Of a stretch of DNA of 64,000 nt, positions 13,111 through 30,978 are shown piece by piece. The notes below the pieces were generated by a model. It was not told the origin of the DNA, did not search any database, and saw only the letters and a list, made by a program, of their open reading frames with translations. Position 1 is the stretch's first letter. Every line of letters begins with the position of its first letter. A program made the position numbers and the translations under genes. Origin of the DNA: Anaeromyces robustus (lineage: Eukaryota; Neocallimastigomycota; Neocallimastigomycetes; Neocallimastigales; Neocallimastigaceae); the NCBI GenBank assembly GCA_002104895.1, contig MCFG01000162.1:31001-95000 (forward strand), written 5' to 3'.

Positions 13111-16040
13111 TTTGAACAATGTTAGAACTACTTAAAAAAAAATAACAAGATTTTTTGTTGTTTTTGTTTGTTTTTGTTTTTGAATATATATAAAATATTA
13201 AATTTATATATATATTATTATTATTATTATTTTTTAAAAAATTAATTTAATTGCCGAATTAAAATTGTTTTTTTTTAAATGTCTTTTCTCTTTATTCTTT
13301 TAATTTTTTTTTTTTTTTTTGTTTTTTTTTTTAGTAAAAAAGGAATATATAATATATATTATATTATTATTCCTCTTTTTTTACTCCTATTTTTATTTCC
13401 AATCACAATATCTTCATTAGTTGCCTTAAAGGCAAACTTTGACATTGATTAAGGAAAACATCTTGAATATATAATAAAAAAAAAATAAATTGATATATAT
13501 AAAATTGATAAGATAAGATTATATTATTTAAATAAATAATTTATATTTAATATTATTAATAATATTTCTAATAAAGATATTGATAAATTATTTGATTTAT
13601 TTATTTAAAAAAAAAGTAGAGAAAAGGTATTTAAAAATATAATGTTTTTGATAATTTTGGTATTTGGTATATTTGATTTACTATATTATCTTTTGCTAAT
13701 AAAATTTTATATTTTGTTATTTATTTGTCTTGTCAAGTCTATTTTCTAATAAAACTAAAGTCTTTAATAAAAATCTTCTTTCGCGTAATGAATTAAGCAT
13801 TAGAAATAGTTTATGATTATTTTAAGTTTTGATTATTTTAAAAAAAAATTTTTTTCCTTTGAATAAAGTGATATTTGTTGTATAAAATTCTTTGTTTTTG
13901 TTATTCTTTTCTTATCTAGTAAGAAAAATGTATAGTTGTTTATATTATTATGATATTTTTATTGTTTTTATATATATTAATATATATATAAAACCTGAAA
14001 ATAAATTTAGCTATAAAAAAAAATATAATAAAATATTCAAAAAAATATTAATTTTTTTTAATTTTTTCCTTTCTTTTCATATATTTATAATATAAAAAGA
14101 AAAGTTAAAAATTACTAAAAAAAAATTTTTTTTTTGAAAAAAAAATTATTAAAAAATTAAGTGAAAAATGGTTTTTTATATATGACAAGAAAATTTTTAA
14201 ATTTTTAATATAATTTAAACTCTAATTTCCATATATTATTCAATATTTTATATATACTGTAATATATATAATATTATATAATATTATATATTATTCAATA
14301 TTATTAAATTATGGTTAAGAAAATATTATAAGTTCAATGAATTTTATATTATACATATAATAATAATACATTATCAATAGTATTGTTAATATATTAATTA
14401 CATATATTAATTATATATTATAATTTAAAATAATATAAAACAATTGCAATTAATTTTTAACAAGTGTGACTGACATACTAATGACTTGTTAAATGAAAAA
14501 AAACAAAATAATATTATAGGATAAAATAAAATGAATAAATGAATTACTAATAGTAAATAAATTATTCCAGTAATAAATAGAAAAAAATTATTAAAAATTA
14601 CTAATTAAAAAAAAAAAAAATAAGTAAATAAATAAATAAATATATATATAAATAAATAAATATTTATATAATATTATTTATTTAAATATTATTTATTTAT
14701 TTATATATATATATATTTATTTATTTATATATATATTTATTTATTATTATTTATTATTATATAGTTTGTTATTATTTATTATTTATTATTTATTATTTAT
14801 TATTTATTTATTCATTCATTCATTTATTTATTATTTATTATTATTTATTTAATTATTTATTTATTAATAAATATTAGTAAATATAATTATTAGTAAATAA
14901 TTAGTAAATTATTAGTAAATAAATAAAAATCCATTAATAAATTTATTATTAATAATATTAATAACTAATATATTATTAATAATATATAAATGTTGTGGTT
15001 ATGTTTTTATGCCCATTTTTTTTTAATACAGAATTCTTGATATTGATAATCTTTCAAATCTTTTTTAATTATTAAAATCTATCTAAATTTTTAAAAATTT
15101 TGTATTTATTATATTTATTTTATTAAGCTTTTTAAAAAGTATATATAACAAAATTAAATAAATAATAATAATAAACTTATTAATTGACTACACCTTAATA
15201 AAAAAAAAAAATTTGAATAATAATAATAACTTATGACAAATGATAATTTTAATTATGCATTTTACTATTTATTAAAGTCATATTATTTATCATAATAAAA
15301 GCTTAAATAATAAGCCTTTTCTACCATTATAACTATTATTTATTTTAACTATTATATTTCTACCTTTACAATTAATAGAGAAAAAAAAGACATAAAAACT
15401 TTTTTTTTCTTTTTTTGTTATAATAATTATGTATATATTTTATTATAAATATAAATATATGACTTTATCTTCTTATATTTATTTATTCAACTAATATTAT
15501 ATTTTCATATTAATTTGTTATATTTATTTATTTATAATCTATATAATTATTATAATTACTAAAAATTCTTATTAATATTCATTACTAACTAACAAAAATT
15601 TTATTAAATTGCTTTACCATCAATTATACATATATTATAAATATATTCATATCAATATATTATTATATTAATTGATATTAATATATATAAAGATAATATC
15701 CGATTTTATTATTAATAATTTCTTAAAATAGAAATAATATATAACCAATATAAAATCTATATATATTTTTATATAGAATATTTAGAAAAATTTTTATATA
15801 TTATCTTTTTATTTAATATATTATATATTATATTATAAAATATATTATAATAAAAAAAAAAAAAAAAAATATAAAAATAATTTAAAAATTCAGAAAAATT
15901 ATCAAAATAATAAAAAATATATTAAGATTTAATTTTATATATTATAATATAAACTAATATATTATTATAATATATTATTATATAGCATATATTATTTTTT
16001 AGTATTTTTACAATATTCTAAAATATTTATTTATTAATTT

Positions 16041-16131
<91 letters not shown>

Positions 16132-16599
16132 TTAGTTTTTATCAATAGTTTTTAAATTTTTATTTATCTTATATTTCTATTAACATAAAATTTTCTCGTG
16201 ACTACTAGTAATTTTATGCCTTCCTTTCCTATTTTTAATTAATAAACTATAATTCTCACTTTATGATGATTATTATTACTAAGTATTAAGAATAATTTAT
16301 TAATAATTTAATAATAATTATTACTTCAAATAAATTTTAGCCGTTTTTAAGTTTTAAAATATTAACTTGTAACAACAATCATACCGTTGTAATAATTATA
16401 ACGTTAGTTGATTTGTCTATCTTTTTCTTTTTTTTTTTTTTTTTTTTTTTTTAATTCTTTTTCCTGATAAATTTTCTTTAAATTCCAACTAACAAATAAC
16501 ATTATTACAAATATTTTGATATTTTGGTTACATATTTTAATTTTATGCTTCTTGTGTGATATTTTTTATTAAAAATAATAAAATGAGTTATTTAATATA

Positions 16600-16600
<1 letters not shown>
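13111..16600. other. AT-rich intergenic DNA upstream of the cyclin
   Basis: No intact gene. A near-palindrome GTTGCCTTAAAGGCAAAC lies about 300 bp upstream of the cyclin ATG (13407-13440 region). On the minus strand near 13815-13722 a 28-codon frame beginning MLNSLRERRFLLKTL looks coding-like but is isolated. The rest is poly-A/T, TTTA arrays (14630-14900, 16042-16133) and A/T-only DNA. Confidence 0.55.
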
Positions 16601-19900
<3,300 letters not shown>

Positions 19901-20000
19901 AATAATAATTTGAATAAAATAATTTGCATTATTTTTAATAATTATATTAATAATTATTTTAATAATTATTTTTATGATAATTTTTATTTTTTTTGTATTT

Positions 20001-20047
<47 letters not shown>

Positions 20048-20339
20048 TTATTTATTTATTTATTATTATTTATTATGTATTTTTTTTTTTATTTTAATAT
20101 TAACATATTTTAAAATTATTATTTTTATACTATATTATTAAATAATATTTCATTGATTATTTAAGTAATGAGTAAAAAGGAAAAGAAATATTAAATACTA
20201 CGTTACTTAGTAACTTTATAATAGTATATTTTTTATCTTTTATTATAAGTAATAATTTTTGTTAATTGTGAATAAAAAACATTATATTATTTATTAGAAA
20301 AAAAAAGAAAAAAAGAAAAAATTAGTGGTTAGTGGTAAA

Positions 20340-22450
<2,111 letters not shown>

Positions 22451-22646
22451 TCAGTTTTAATAAAATGATTATAAAAATTCATTCGTTAAACAAAAAAAAT
22501 TTTCTGATTATTTCATTTAGATAAATTATTGTTCATTTTATTAATATTAAATTAAGTTGTTTGTAATTTAAATTTTTATTCTATTTATTTATTTGAATAT
22601 TGCAAATAATTAATATATATAAAAGTTTAAAAAATATATTTTATAT

Positions 22647-22693
<47 letters not shown>

Positions 22694-22969
22694 TTTTATA
22701 TTTATTTATATTATTTATTTAGTTATTTATTTATTTATTTATTTATTTATATATTTATTTATTTATTTATTTATTTATTTATTATTAATTTATTAATTTA
22801 TTTATTAATTTATTTATTTATTAACTATATATTTATTAATTTTATATTTATTCATTTATTTATTTATTTATTTATTTTAATTAACTACAAGTCCACATAA
22901 TTTAATAATATTATTTTGAAAAAGAATAGTTCATATGCTATATTTATATTAACGATGTCTTTATAATAT

Positions 22970-25900
22970 AGCAAAAAAAAATTTTTGTCAAAACAAACAT
23001 AAAATATTATAATTATAATTCTTCTATCTTTTAACTACACTGTTCTATATATTTATTCATATTATAATTTGATAACCTTTTTCAAATTTAAAATTGCTTC
23101 CAAATATAATAAAATTACATCTTATTTATTCATTTCTTTATTTTTAATAAAAATTTTTTTTATTCTACTTATATATTTAATGAGTTACAAAAAAAATTCT
23201 ACTTATTTTATACTGTTTGATTATGAATTTTTGAATTTACCACCTTTTATTATTAGCATTTTTTCAGTTCAACTATATAAAATAAAAAATTGTATATATA
23301 AACCAATTTTGTATTTTCTTTTTTAAAAATTTTTCACTTTTTTCTTAAAAACTAGTTTTATTTTTTTTTTATTATTATTATTATAATACATAACCAATAT
23401 AATATATATTTATAAGAAAAAACATTTATTCTTCTAATAAAATAAATTTATAATTATTATAACCAACAAATTTAAAAAAATAATAAAAATATTGCTTAAA
23501 ACAAAATAAAAAAGGGGGTTTTTATCTATAAATACAAACCGCAAAACAACTATAATTTAAGCCACAAACACATTACACATCACATTATTCTTTTAGTAAA
23601 AAAAAAAATTTTTTTATAATCAAAATTAAGTTATAGTATAATAAAAAATAGTTATTATATCATAACACATTGACAATATTATTAATTATATATTTTAAAT
23701 ATTAAAATAAATATTAAAAAACAAGGTAATTATATTTTTTTCCTTATTTAAAAATAAAAAAAAATTAAAATTAAAATTAAAAATTAAAAATTAAAAATTT
23801 GAATTTTGAAATTAAATTTCAATTTTAAAATTTGGAATTAAAATCAATTATAAAATTTGGATTTTGAAATCTTGAAATCTTGAAATCTTGAAATTTCAAT
23901 TTAATATATTATATTTATTTAGATTTATTATATTAAATATTAAATACGTAATATACTATATTGCATATATTGTAATATAATATAATATTTATATTAAATA
24001 TAAATAAATAACTAAATAATAAATAATAAATATATAAAAATTTTAATTTTTTTTATATTAATTTTTGATTCTTCAGGATTTTATATTTATTAAAAATATA
24101 TTAAAATAATATTGTAAAATTGATTTATTCTACATTTAATAAAATTGATTATTCTACATTTAATTATTCTATGTTTTATTTTTTAATATTGTTTATTAAA
24201 ATGATTATTACATTTCAAATTATATATTGTTTTCCATTTATAGTAATTAATAACTTTTAATTTTAAATTTACTTACATTTAAATACATTATATTACATTA
24301 TTGAATAATAAATTATAATTTTTAGAACGAATTTCATAATTATAAAATAATCATTATAATTTTTAAATTGAATTACATTAATTTAAATAATAATAACATT
24401 CAAATGACATTAGTTAAAGAATTAAGTATAGTAAAATTAATAATAATATAAGGAATATAATTAAGAAAAAAAAAAAGATAATTCAATTAATATAAAAAAA
24501 ATATTTAATACAATTAATAAAAAAAATAATTTATAAATATAACATTAAATTAAATTAAATCAAATATAAAAATAAATAAATAATAAATAAATAAATTGAA
24601 TTATTTTTTAGTAACAATTTAGTTTTATATAATTATGATATTTTAGTTTAATAACAATTTTTTTTTATACATTTTTAATTTAATTTAAAAATATTCATAA
24701 AGTTTTTTTCAAAGGTAATTTAATTGCATAACTTTTAATAGTCTTACTAATGAAAATATACTGAAATAGAAAAAAATATAATATTATACGCCACATTAAA
24801 CATCATTAATGTGGCTTATTAGTAAAAATAAGATAAGATAAATTAACAAGAAAAGACATAAAAATATAGTAGTGTGTATAATAAAAAAAAAGAAGAGTGT
24901 TATATCTATAGATTATTACTTAAATTAATCAAAAAACATTTATTTTACTTATTATTTTTATTATTATCATTATTATATAAATAAATATAAAATATAAGAA
25001 GATTTAAATATTGTTATAAAGTAAAATATATAAATATATTTTTGATATTATGATAACCATATTAATTAATTAATGATATCAATAATAATAGTTAATCATT
25101 TTTGAAGGTATTGTATTTAAAAGAAAAATAACTGCCATTTAGTATAAATAATAATAATAATAATAATAATAATATAACTGCCATTCAACTATTATATATA
25201 TATATATATATATATCAATTATTTTAACTATACAACAATTCTCTAATTATTTAAAGATAGTTTAATGCATAAAATAACTATAATTTAATCATTCTATAAA
25301 TTGTAATAGATATAATCATATTTTATAATTACTACAGATACAGATTATTCTATTATAAAATAAAACCAAATAAAATAAAATAAATTACTTATTTTCCTGA
25401 AAGTAAACATAAACAATAATTATTATATAAATTATTGTTTATGTTTACTTTAAACAGTAAAAATTATTATATAAAATAAAATATACTAAAGAAAATCTAC
25501 CTAATAATAAATAACTATAATAAAATATAATATTTTTTTATTTTAATAATAAATTAATTTAATAAGTCATAGACTATTCTACTAATTATTTAAATTCCAA
25601 TAAAAAATACCAAATAAATTAAATTTTTTTTTTTTTGTATGTACAAAAAAAAAATTTAAGGTTTAAAAATTAATTTATTTATTTTTAATTTTTTTTTTTT
25701 TTTTTTTTTTTTTGCTTTTCCACATTTTTAAATAAAAATTTTTGTAGTAAAACATATATTATATTATATTAATAATAAATAAAAAAATAATTAATAATTA
25801 AGAAATACTAAAAGATTTAATATTATTTCTCAATATGAAAAAAAAAAAAAAAGTGAAAAAAAATAAAAATGATTAATTAAAAATAAAAAATGATTTTTTT

Positions 25901-26000
25901 TTTTTTGTTTTAATTTATTCTAAATATTTATTTTAAATATATTATTTTTTTATCATCTGAACCACATTTTAAAAATTATACAAAAAAAAAAAATACAAAA
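22970..26000. repeat. long diverged tandem unit, copy 3
   Basis: Third copy, the most diverged in its central island (ATGATTATTACATTTCAAATT at 24201). It repeats the TATATAAACCAATTTT...TTTTTCACTTTTTT region (23290-23345), the GCCACATTAA...TTAATGTGGC hairpin (about 24792-24817), ACTGCCATTT (25131, with a local second copy at 25177), the ACTATTCTACTAATTATTTAAATTCC block (25571), GCTTTTCCACATTTTTAAAT (25714) and ATCTGAACCACATTTT (25954). A strong 22-bp hairpin unique to this copy lies at 25400-25451. Confidence 0.65.
25400..25451. repeat. 22-bp perfect hairpin
   Basis: Arms 25400-25421 and 25430-25451 are exact reverse complements with an 8-nt loop; the left arm begins AAAGTAAACATAAACAAT. The size would suit a structured small RNA precursor or a cruciform. 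It lies in copy 3 of the long tandem unit. Confidence 0.75.
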
Positions 26001-26066
26001 ATTGTAAATTGTAATATATATTTGGACATCCTGTTTATTATATTATTATTAATTATTATTATTAAC

Positions 26067-26106
<40 letters not shown>

Positions 26107-26209
26107 TCAAATAATAGACATAAAATGATAAAACTTGTATTATAAAATAAAGAAATAATGAGTATTTGTAAAAAAAAAAAAAAAATATGATATTTATAAT
26201 TATAAAGGA

Positions 26210-26720
26210 GAATCAGTCAGAATACTTCAAAATGAAACTAAACAAGGATATTATAAACGAGATAATTCGGGATAACAGTATATTTATTTTAGCTTATTCA
26301 GATCCTTAGAGCCTTATTTCATTTATATAAATATAAAGAAATATACATTATACATTGAAGTTTTTAATGAGAAGATTATCGAACTTTATTATGAGAAACT
26401 GCAATATATTAAATACAGAATTTCGAAAAGCTGATAAATGAGATGTTCAAAGTTGACAAAAATATTGTAATATCTCCCGAACAAAAAAATGCGTTCCATT
26501 CTTTGATTCTTTCACTATAGTTATTAATGATAAGTCTGTCTATGTTTATTTCTCGAATAACCAATTTATGTTCAGATATTTTATTATCAAAGCCCACTGA
26601 AATGCTGGTTGGAACTCTCAATGCTACTGGATAAATTAAATGGGTTTTATTAAAAAATCCATTTAATAAAACTCTTTTTTAATTAATAACTCTTTTTTAA
26701 TTAATAACTCTTTTTTAAAA
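26210..26720 (+). pseudogene. decayed coding fragment followed by short tandem repeats
   Basis: Several plus-strand frames read like degraded protein, for example MKLNKDIINEIIRDNS near 26232 and DKNIVISPEQKNAFHS near 26457, broken by stops and frameshifts. G+C is well above the surroundings. It ends in a small hairpin around GTTTTATTAAA (26645-26674) and three tandem copies of TAACTCTTTTTTAATTAA (26671-26720). The same AATTAATAACT end sequence closes the fragment at 27844, so the two may be the ends of related elements. Protein family not recognised. Confidence 0.4.
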
Positions 26721-26848
26721 AAAAATAATAATAAAAATAAAATAAAATAAAATAAAATATAAATTTTATTTTATTTTATTTTTTATTTTTAAATTGATTT
26801 TTATTATTATAATTAAAAAAATTTTTTTAAAAAATTATATAATTTAGT

Positions 26849-27340
26849 ATGAATTTACATAACCTTTTTTATAATTTTTGTTTCTGTTATTATGGTTTTT
26901 ATTTTTTTTTTTTTGTATCTTTTTTTTTTTCATTATGTGTTTTTTATGATTCATGTATTTTAATATTTAAATTCAATAAAAGTGACGTACAAATTGTGTG
27001 CCATAAAAAAAAAAAAAAAAGTTTCTGTTAATTATAATTTTAACAAAGAAACCAAAAAATATTTTGTCGTTATAATTATCATAGAGTTTAAAAACTTTAT
27101 AATCCAATGTATTTTGATGATAAAAGGTCAAATAAATAATTTATTTGATATATTATACTTATTATACATAAATTTCATAGTTCTAGTAAGTTAGAAAAAT
27201 CTTCTAATATTATTAAAGAATTAATTACCAATATTCCTTACATTCCATATTATTATTCATGGATTAAAGAATCTTGTAATCTAAAAAAAAAAATTAAAAA
27301 GTCTTTCAAAAAAGGAAATTATATTGTTATGATTTAATAG
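26849..27340 (+). pseudogene. possible decayed coding, unidentified
   Basis: Frames around 27195-27335 give plausible protein (for example IKELITNIPYIPYYYSWIKE) that continues, after a frameshift, the open frame ending at 27194. Poly-A and poly-T slippage tracts break it. No start or family could be assigned. Confidence 0.3.
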
Positions 27341-27499
27341 TAAAATTTCCTATATAAAATTTCTTTCTTTTTTTTTTTTTCTGTTTTATTTTTAATTTTT
27401 ATAGATTATTTTGTAGTTCTATTTTAATCATTAATAACAAGATTCTCTGGTGATGAAATTAAATCTTATATTAATTTATTCACCTTCTTTTGGTTCACC

Positions 27500-27844
27500 A
27501 CTTTCAATTAAGCTGTGGAACAGGAGACTTTGATGAATAACTTATCAAAGATTCATCAGAGTCTTCTGTTCTGAGTATTGTGGGTCCATCGCATCTTTTC
27601 TTACTGTTATCATATCAATTGGTAAATATATCTTTTTAGAATCTCCTCATTCTTTTTTTTTTTTTGGTATAATGACAATAAGAATTCTTCGGGAGACTTC
27701 AAGAACATCGACGTCGAAAAGATAAAGCATGAAATTTATAACGATACGGATTTGAATGGTATCCTATTCATTGAATGGGAGTTATTAATTAAAAATATGT
27801 GTTATTAAAAATTCTTTTAATAAAACACATTTTTAATTAATAAC
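27500..27844 (+). mobile_element. remnant of a dispersed repeat with terminal hairpin
   Basis: A higher-G+C island holds a coding-like fragment (GDFKNIDVEKIKHEIYNDTD, about 27688-27750, then ...LFIEWE) related to the inverted fragment at 8741-8863. It is immediately followed by a nearly perfect 30-bp inverted repeat (27781-27810 and 27815-27844, 4-nt loop). The hairpin end AATTAATAACT is shared with the decayed fragment ending near 26720. Probably the 3' end of an unclassified mobile element. Confidence 0.45.
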
Positions 27845-28550
27845 TTCTTTCCTTTTTTATTTAGTTAATATTTTTAATTTGATTAATATCTGTTTATAAA
27901 TTTTTTTATTATTTCTTATATATCTCCTATTACTTTTATTTATTTTACATCTCATGTTAAATATTATATATTCTTTTTATATTCTTTACTAATATGTAAT
28001 CTATATCTCACATGTATGTGATTTTTAAATTAATTATTTTTAAATAAAAATTAATTCTACTCTAATAAAAAGAAAAAAAAATACATATATATAGATATAC
28101 ATACTTCTATATTTTTTTAAAAAAGAATATACAACTCTTTTAAAAAATATTCATATTCTTTTTTAAAAAAAATTTTTTAATTTGTTATTCTATAATAAAA
28201 CTAATAAGTTTTTCATCAATTGTCATCTTCTCAATAATAAAAATTAATTATTTATTAAATAGTCATAATAATATTTAATTTTATAGTACAATTGACCTAA
28301 ATTATTCTTCCTTACAACTAATTACTTGAATAAAAAATAATACTCATCTTTTTTTTTTTTTTTACTTTTTTTTCGATAAGCTGATCACTTAATAAAAAAA
28401 TAACAATATACAAATATAATAGCATATAAAATGATGACAATAAAAATAAAATATAATCAAATAAATAAGAACATTCAATTTAAATATTAAGTTTAAAATT
28501 GAATGTTTTATATCTATAATTTCAATATTAAATAATAATTGTTTTTTATT
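27845..28550. other. AT-rich intergenic DNA, no gene seen
   Basis: Only low-complexity A/T sequence with short T and A tracts and a few TATA-like stretches. A minus-strand open frame at 28389-28616 overlaps the LTR and looks like chance. Confidence 0.55.
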
Positions 28551-28555
28551 ATTAC

Positions 28556-28774
28556 TAATGTTATATTTAGAGCCTTTAATAAATTTATTTATTAATAATT
28601 GTTTTTTAAAAGTCATTACATATTCATATTTATTTTTAATTGTGGCTTATGTTAAATTTTGAAAGATTTAATACAATGAAATTATTCAATATAAATTATA
28701 CAACGAAATATTTAAATAAACGAGTTCAAATATATTTTAATTTATTTTTTAATTTATTCTTTTGTATTCTAACA
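28556..28774 (-). repeat. 3' LTR of the copia remnant
   Basis: Matches the 5' LTR over TGTTAGAATACAAA..., the CAACGAAATATTT block, the AAGCCACAATTA block and the CTAAATATAA end, with many indels. The LTR divergence indicates an old insertion. Confidence 0.7.
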
Positions 28775-28798
28775 TTCCCCTTTAGACTAAAATGTTTG

Positions 28799-28900
28799 TT
28801 AATCAAAAATTTGATCTGTAAATCTTTTCATCATTGATCCATTAAAATCTTTTGTTAATGTGTCTCTAACATTTTTAACAGTACTAATATATTCTAGAAC
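28799..28900 (-). pseudogene. copia pol C-terminal (RNase H end) fragment
   Basis: 33 codons and a stop just upstream of the polypurine tract. EYISTVKNVRDTLTKDFNGS resembles the conserved end of copia polyproteins (EYVSTxxxxADxLTKxLxxx). Joined directly to gag DNA by the internal deletion. Confidence 0.65.
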
Positions 28901-29082
28901 TATATATATATATTTAATTCAATATTATTGAGTTCCATTAGGTCCTTGTTATCAGAAATACTTCTGTTGTAATCAACAGCAATTGTGTAAATAAATCTGG
29001 TAGTTTATCTTGTTCATATCTTCTTTTAAAAAAGCTTTTACAGCTTCAGTACCATCAGGATGAATCTAAGAATCCTGGGAAA

Positions 29083-29526
29083 TTAAAAATAGATAGTCCT
29101 GATCTTTTCCCAGATGCTAAGTTTTATATCATTGCTAATCATTATTTCAAATATTTCATTAATTTGGTTAAGAACCTCCTTGTATTCAAATAAATTTTTA
29201 GCTTTCAAGGAATATAACTTCTTTATCCAGTAATTTACTTCAGTAAATTTCTTTTTTCCAAATATACTCTTTAATTTTTTCATACCATACTGAAGTTTGT
29301 TAATGTAATCCAAGATCTCTTTAGAGACAGTGGTACATATTATAAAACATGCCATAGCATCCTTTTTTTCTTTTTGAAGTTTTTTCTTAAACTTACTGGT
29401 TATGTCAGTATTGACATATTGTAATATTCCCTTAGACTTGATAATATGATTAATAAGGAATTCCCATCTTTCAAAGTTATCCTTAGTAAGGCGTTCTTCA
29501 ACTTGTAATTTAATCTTAATAGACAT
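29083..29526 (-). pseudogene. copia-type gag, N-terminal part
   Basis: 147 codons from ATG at 29526 before a premature stop. The pattern L-x-K-x-NFERWEFLINHIIKSKGILQYV, then an Ala/Cys-containing helix and a VSKEILDYI...LKSIFG segment, is the gag capsid (UBN2-like) fold of Ty1/copia elements. Downstream sequence continues coding-like in another frame (DGTEAVKAFLKEDMNK near 29010-29060), so the ORF is truncated. No zinc knuckle remains. Confidence 0.7.
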
Positions 29527-29576
29527 GTTGAAATTTTTTTTCTTTCTTTTTTAGTTAAGACTTGAGATTCTTAATC

Positions 29577-29823
29577 TAATATTATATTTAGGTTTTAAAA
29601 ATTTTATTTTATTAATAAACAGTTTTTTTAAAGTAATAACTTGAATTAACAAAAAATTTAAGAAAAATCATTACATATTTATATTAATTGTGGCTTATTA
29701 AAATACAATGAAAATTTTAATACAACGAAATTATTTTACTATAAAATATACAACGAAATATTTAGAATAAACGAGTTTAAATATATTTTCATTTATTTTT
29801 AATTTATTCTTTGTATTCTAACA
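29577..29823 (-). repeat. 5' LTR of the copia remnant
   Basis: 247 bp, beginning TGTTAGAATAC on the minus strand and ending about 50 bp before the gag ATG. It shares scattered conserved blocks with the 3' LTR. Confidence 0.7.
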
Positions 29824-29832
29824 ATTACTATC

Positions 29833-29865
<33 letters not shown>

Positions 29866-29929
29866 AACTAATTTTAAAACACAACTTATTAAAAAAAAAA
29901 AAAAAAAAATTAAATTTATATTATTTATA

Positions 29930-30266
29930 GAGCAATTATAACACCTCTGACAATTTTATGAATTATTATTAATTCTCTTTCAGTTTTCATCATATTTGAA
30001 GCATTGGATTTATACAAATCTACATAAACCTCTCAAGAAGATACTTTTTAACATTTATTCACATATATTTATTGGTGAATAAGAATATTTTATAATTTTT
30101 ATAAGATACTCATTTTCTTGTTTATAAATTTTGACATGACATTCCATAATATTATCATTCTTTTCTCTTCTTATTATTATAAATAAGAAAAGATTTTCCT
30201 TCTTTTCTTTATTAAATCATTCATTTGTTGAAGTGTTATTGAATTTTTTGAAATTTCGAAAGACAT
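29930..30266 (-). pseudogene. decayed small gene, unidentified
   Basis: From an ATG at 30266 the minus strand reads MSFEISKNSITLQQMNDLIK and on to a stop. It then continues in another frame (MECHVKIYKQENEYLIKIIK) and again (MMKTERELIIIHKIVRGVII). Amino-acid composition and G+C are gene-like, and breaks occur at single-base slips. Family not recognised; it could be viral or host. Confidence 0.4.
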
Positions 30267-30978
30267 TAAAAGTTATTTATTCATTTAGTTATTTAGTCAT
30301 TTAGTTATTTAATTATTTAGTAAATTATTTAGTTATAATAATAATAATAATAATAAAACATTACAAAGCATAATATTTTAGGACTTTGTATTCTAAACAA
30401 AACAAAACAATAATAGTAATATAAAAAAAATACAAAATAAATAAAATAAATAAATATAATAATGATAATAATAATAATTAATATTAAATATAAACAATAT
30501 ATATCATATAATTTTTAAATAGATAGAAAACGAATTTTTTATTTTAATATTTTTTTATAAAATATTTTATTTTATTTTTTTTTTTTTTTTTAATTATTAT
30601 AAATAAAAATATTTATATATATAAAAATAATAAAAAATTATTTTACAATATATATCATCTAAACAAAAAAATGCTAAATATAATATAGTTATTATTATAA
30701 TATTATAAGCATTAAAATAATATTATAATATATTTAAGAACTATTATATTTAGTAATTTAATAATAAAAAAAATATATTTTTTTTTAATTAAATAAATAA
30801 AAAAGTGTAAAAATACAATATTATATATATTTATATATAAATACAATATTTTATAGTCTATAAATTTTTTTTTTAAAAATTTTTTTTTTTACTCTAAACT
30901 CTTATTTAAATATATAATTTATAAATAAGAAAAAAAAAAAAACTTCTTTTTTATTAATTAATATTCTTCTTAATTAAA
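30267..30978. other. AT-rich DNA 3' of xylanase 1, no gene seen
   Basis: Low-complexity A/T with AAT and TTTAG repeats. It would contain the 3' UTR and polyadenylation region of the GH11 gene, but no specific signal stands out in this background. Confidence 0.5.

Larger units (their letters stand above)
28556..29823 (-). mobile_element. internally deleted Ty1/copia LTR retrotransposon
   Basis: Two diverged direct repeats (28556-28774 and 29577-29823), each reading TGTTAGAATAC at its minus-strand 5' end, flank only ~800 bp instead of ~4-5 kb. Inside, in retrotransposon order, are a gag start, the last 33 codons of pol and a polypurine tract (AAAGGGGAA on the minus strand, 28775-28784) abutting the 3' LTR. 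The flanks carry the same 5-mer, ATTAC at 28551-28555 and 29824-29828, a plausible target-site duplication. Protease, integrase and reverse transcriptase are gone, so the copy is non-autonomous and dead. Confidence 0.75.

Noticed and set aside
13111-13119. Three-residue extension of the cyclin to 13119
   Set aside because: Its first codon is TTG; the ATG at 13110 is the sensible start.
26409-26621. 70-codon minus-strand frame
   Set aside because: Starts at TTG and lies opposite plus-strand frames that look more protein-like; no supporting feature.
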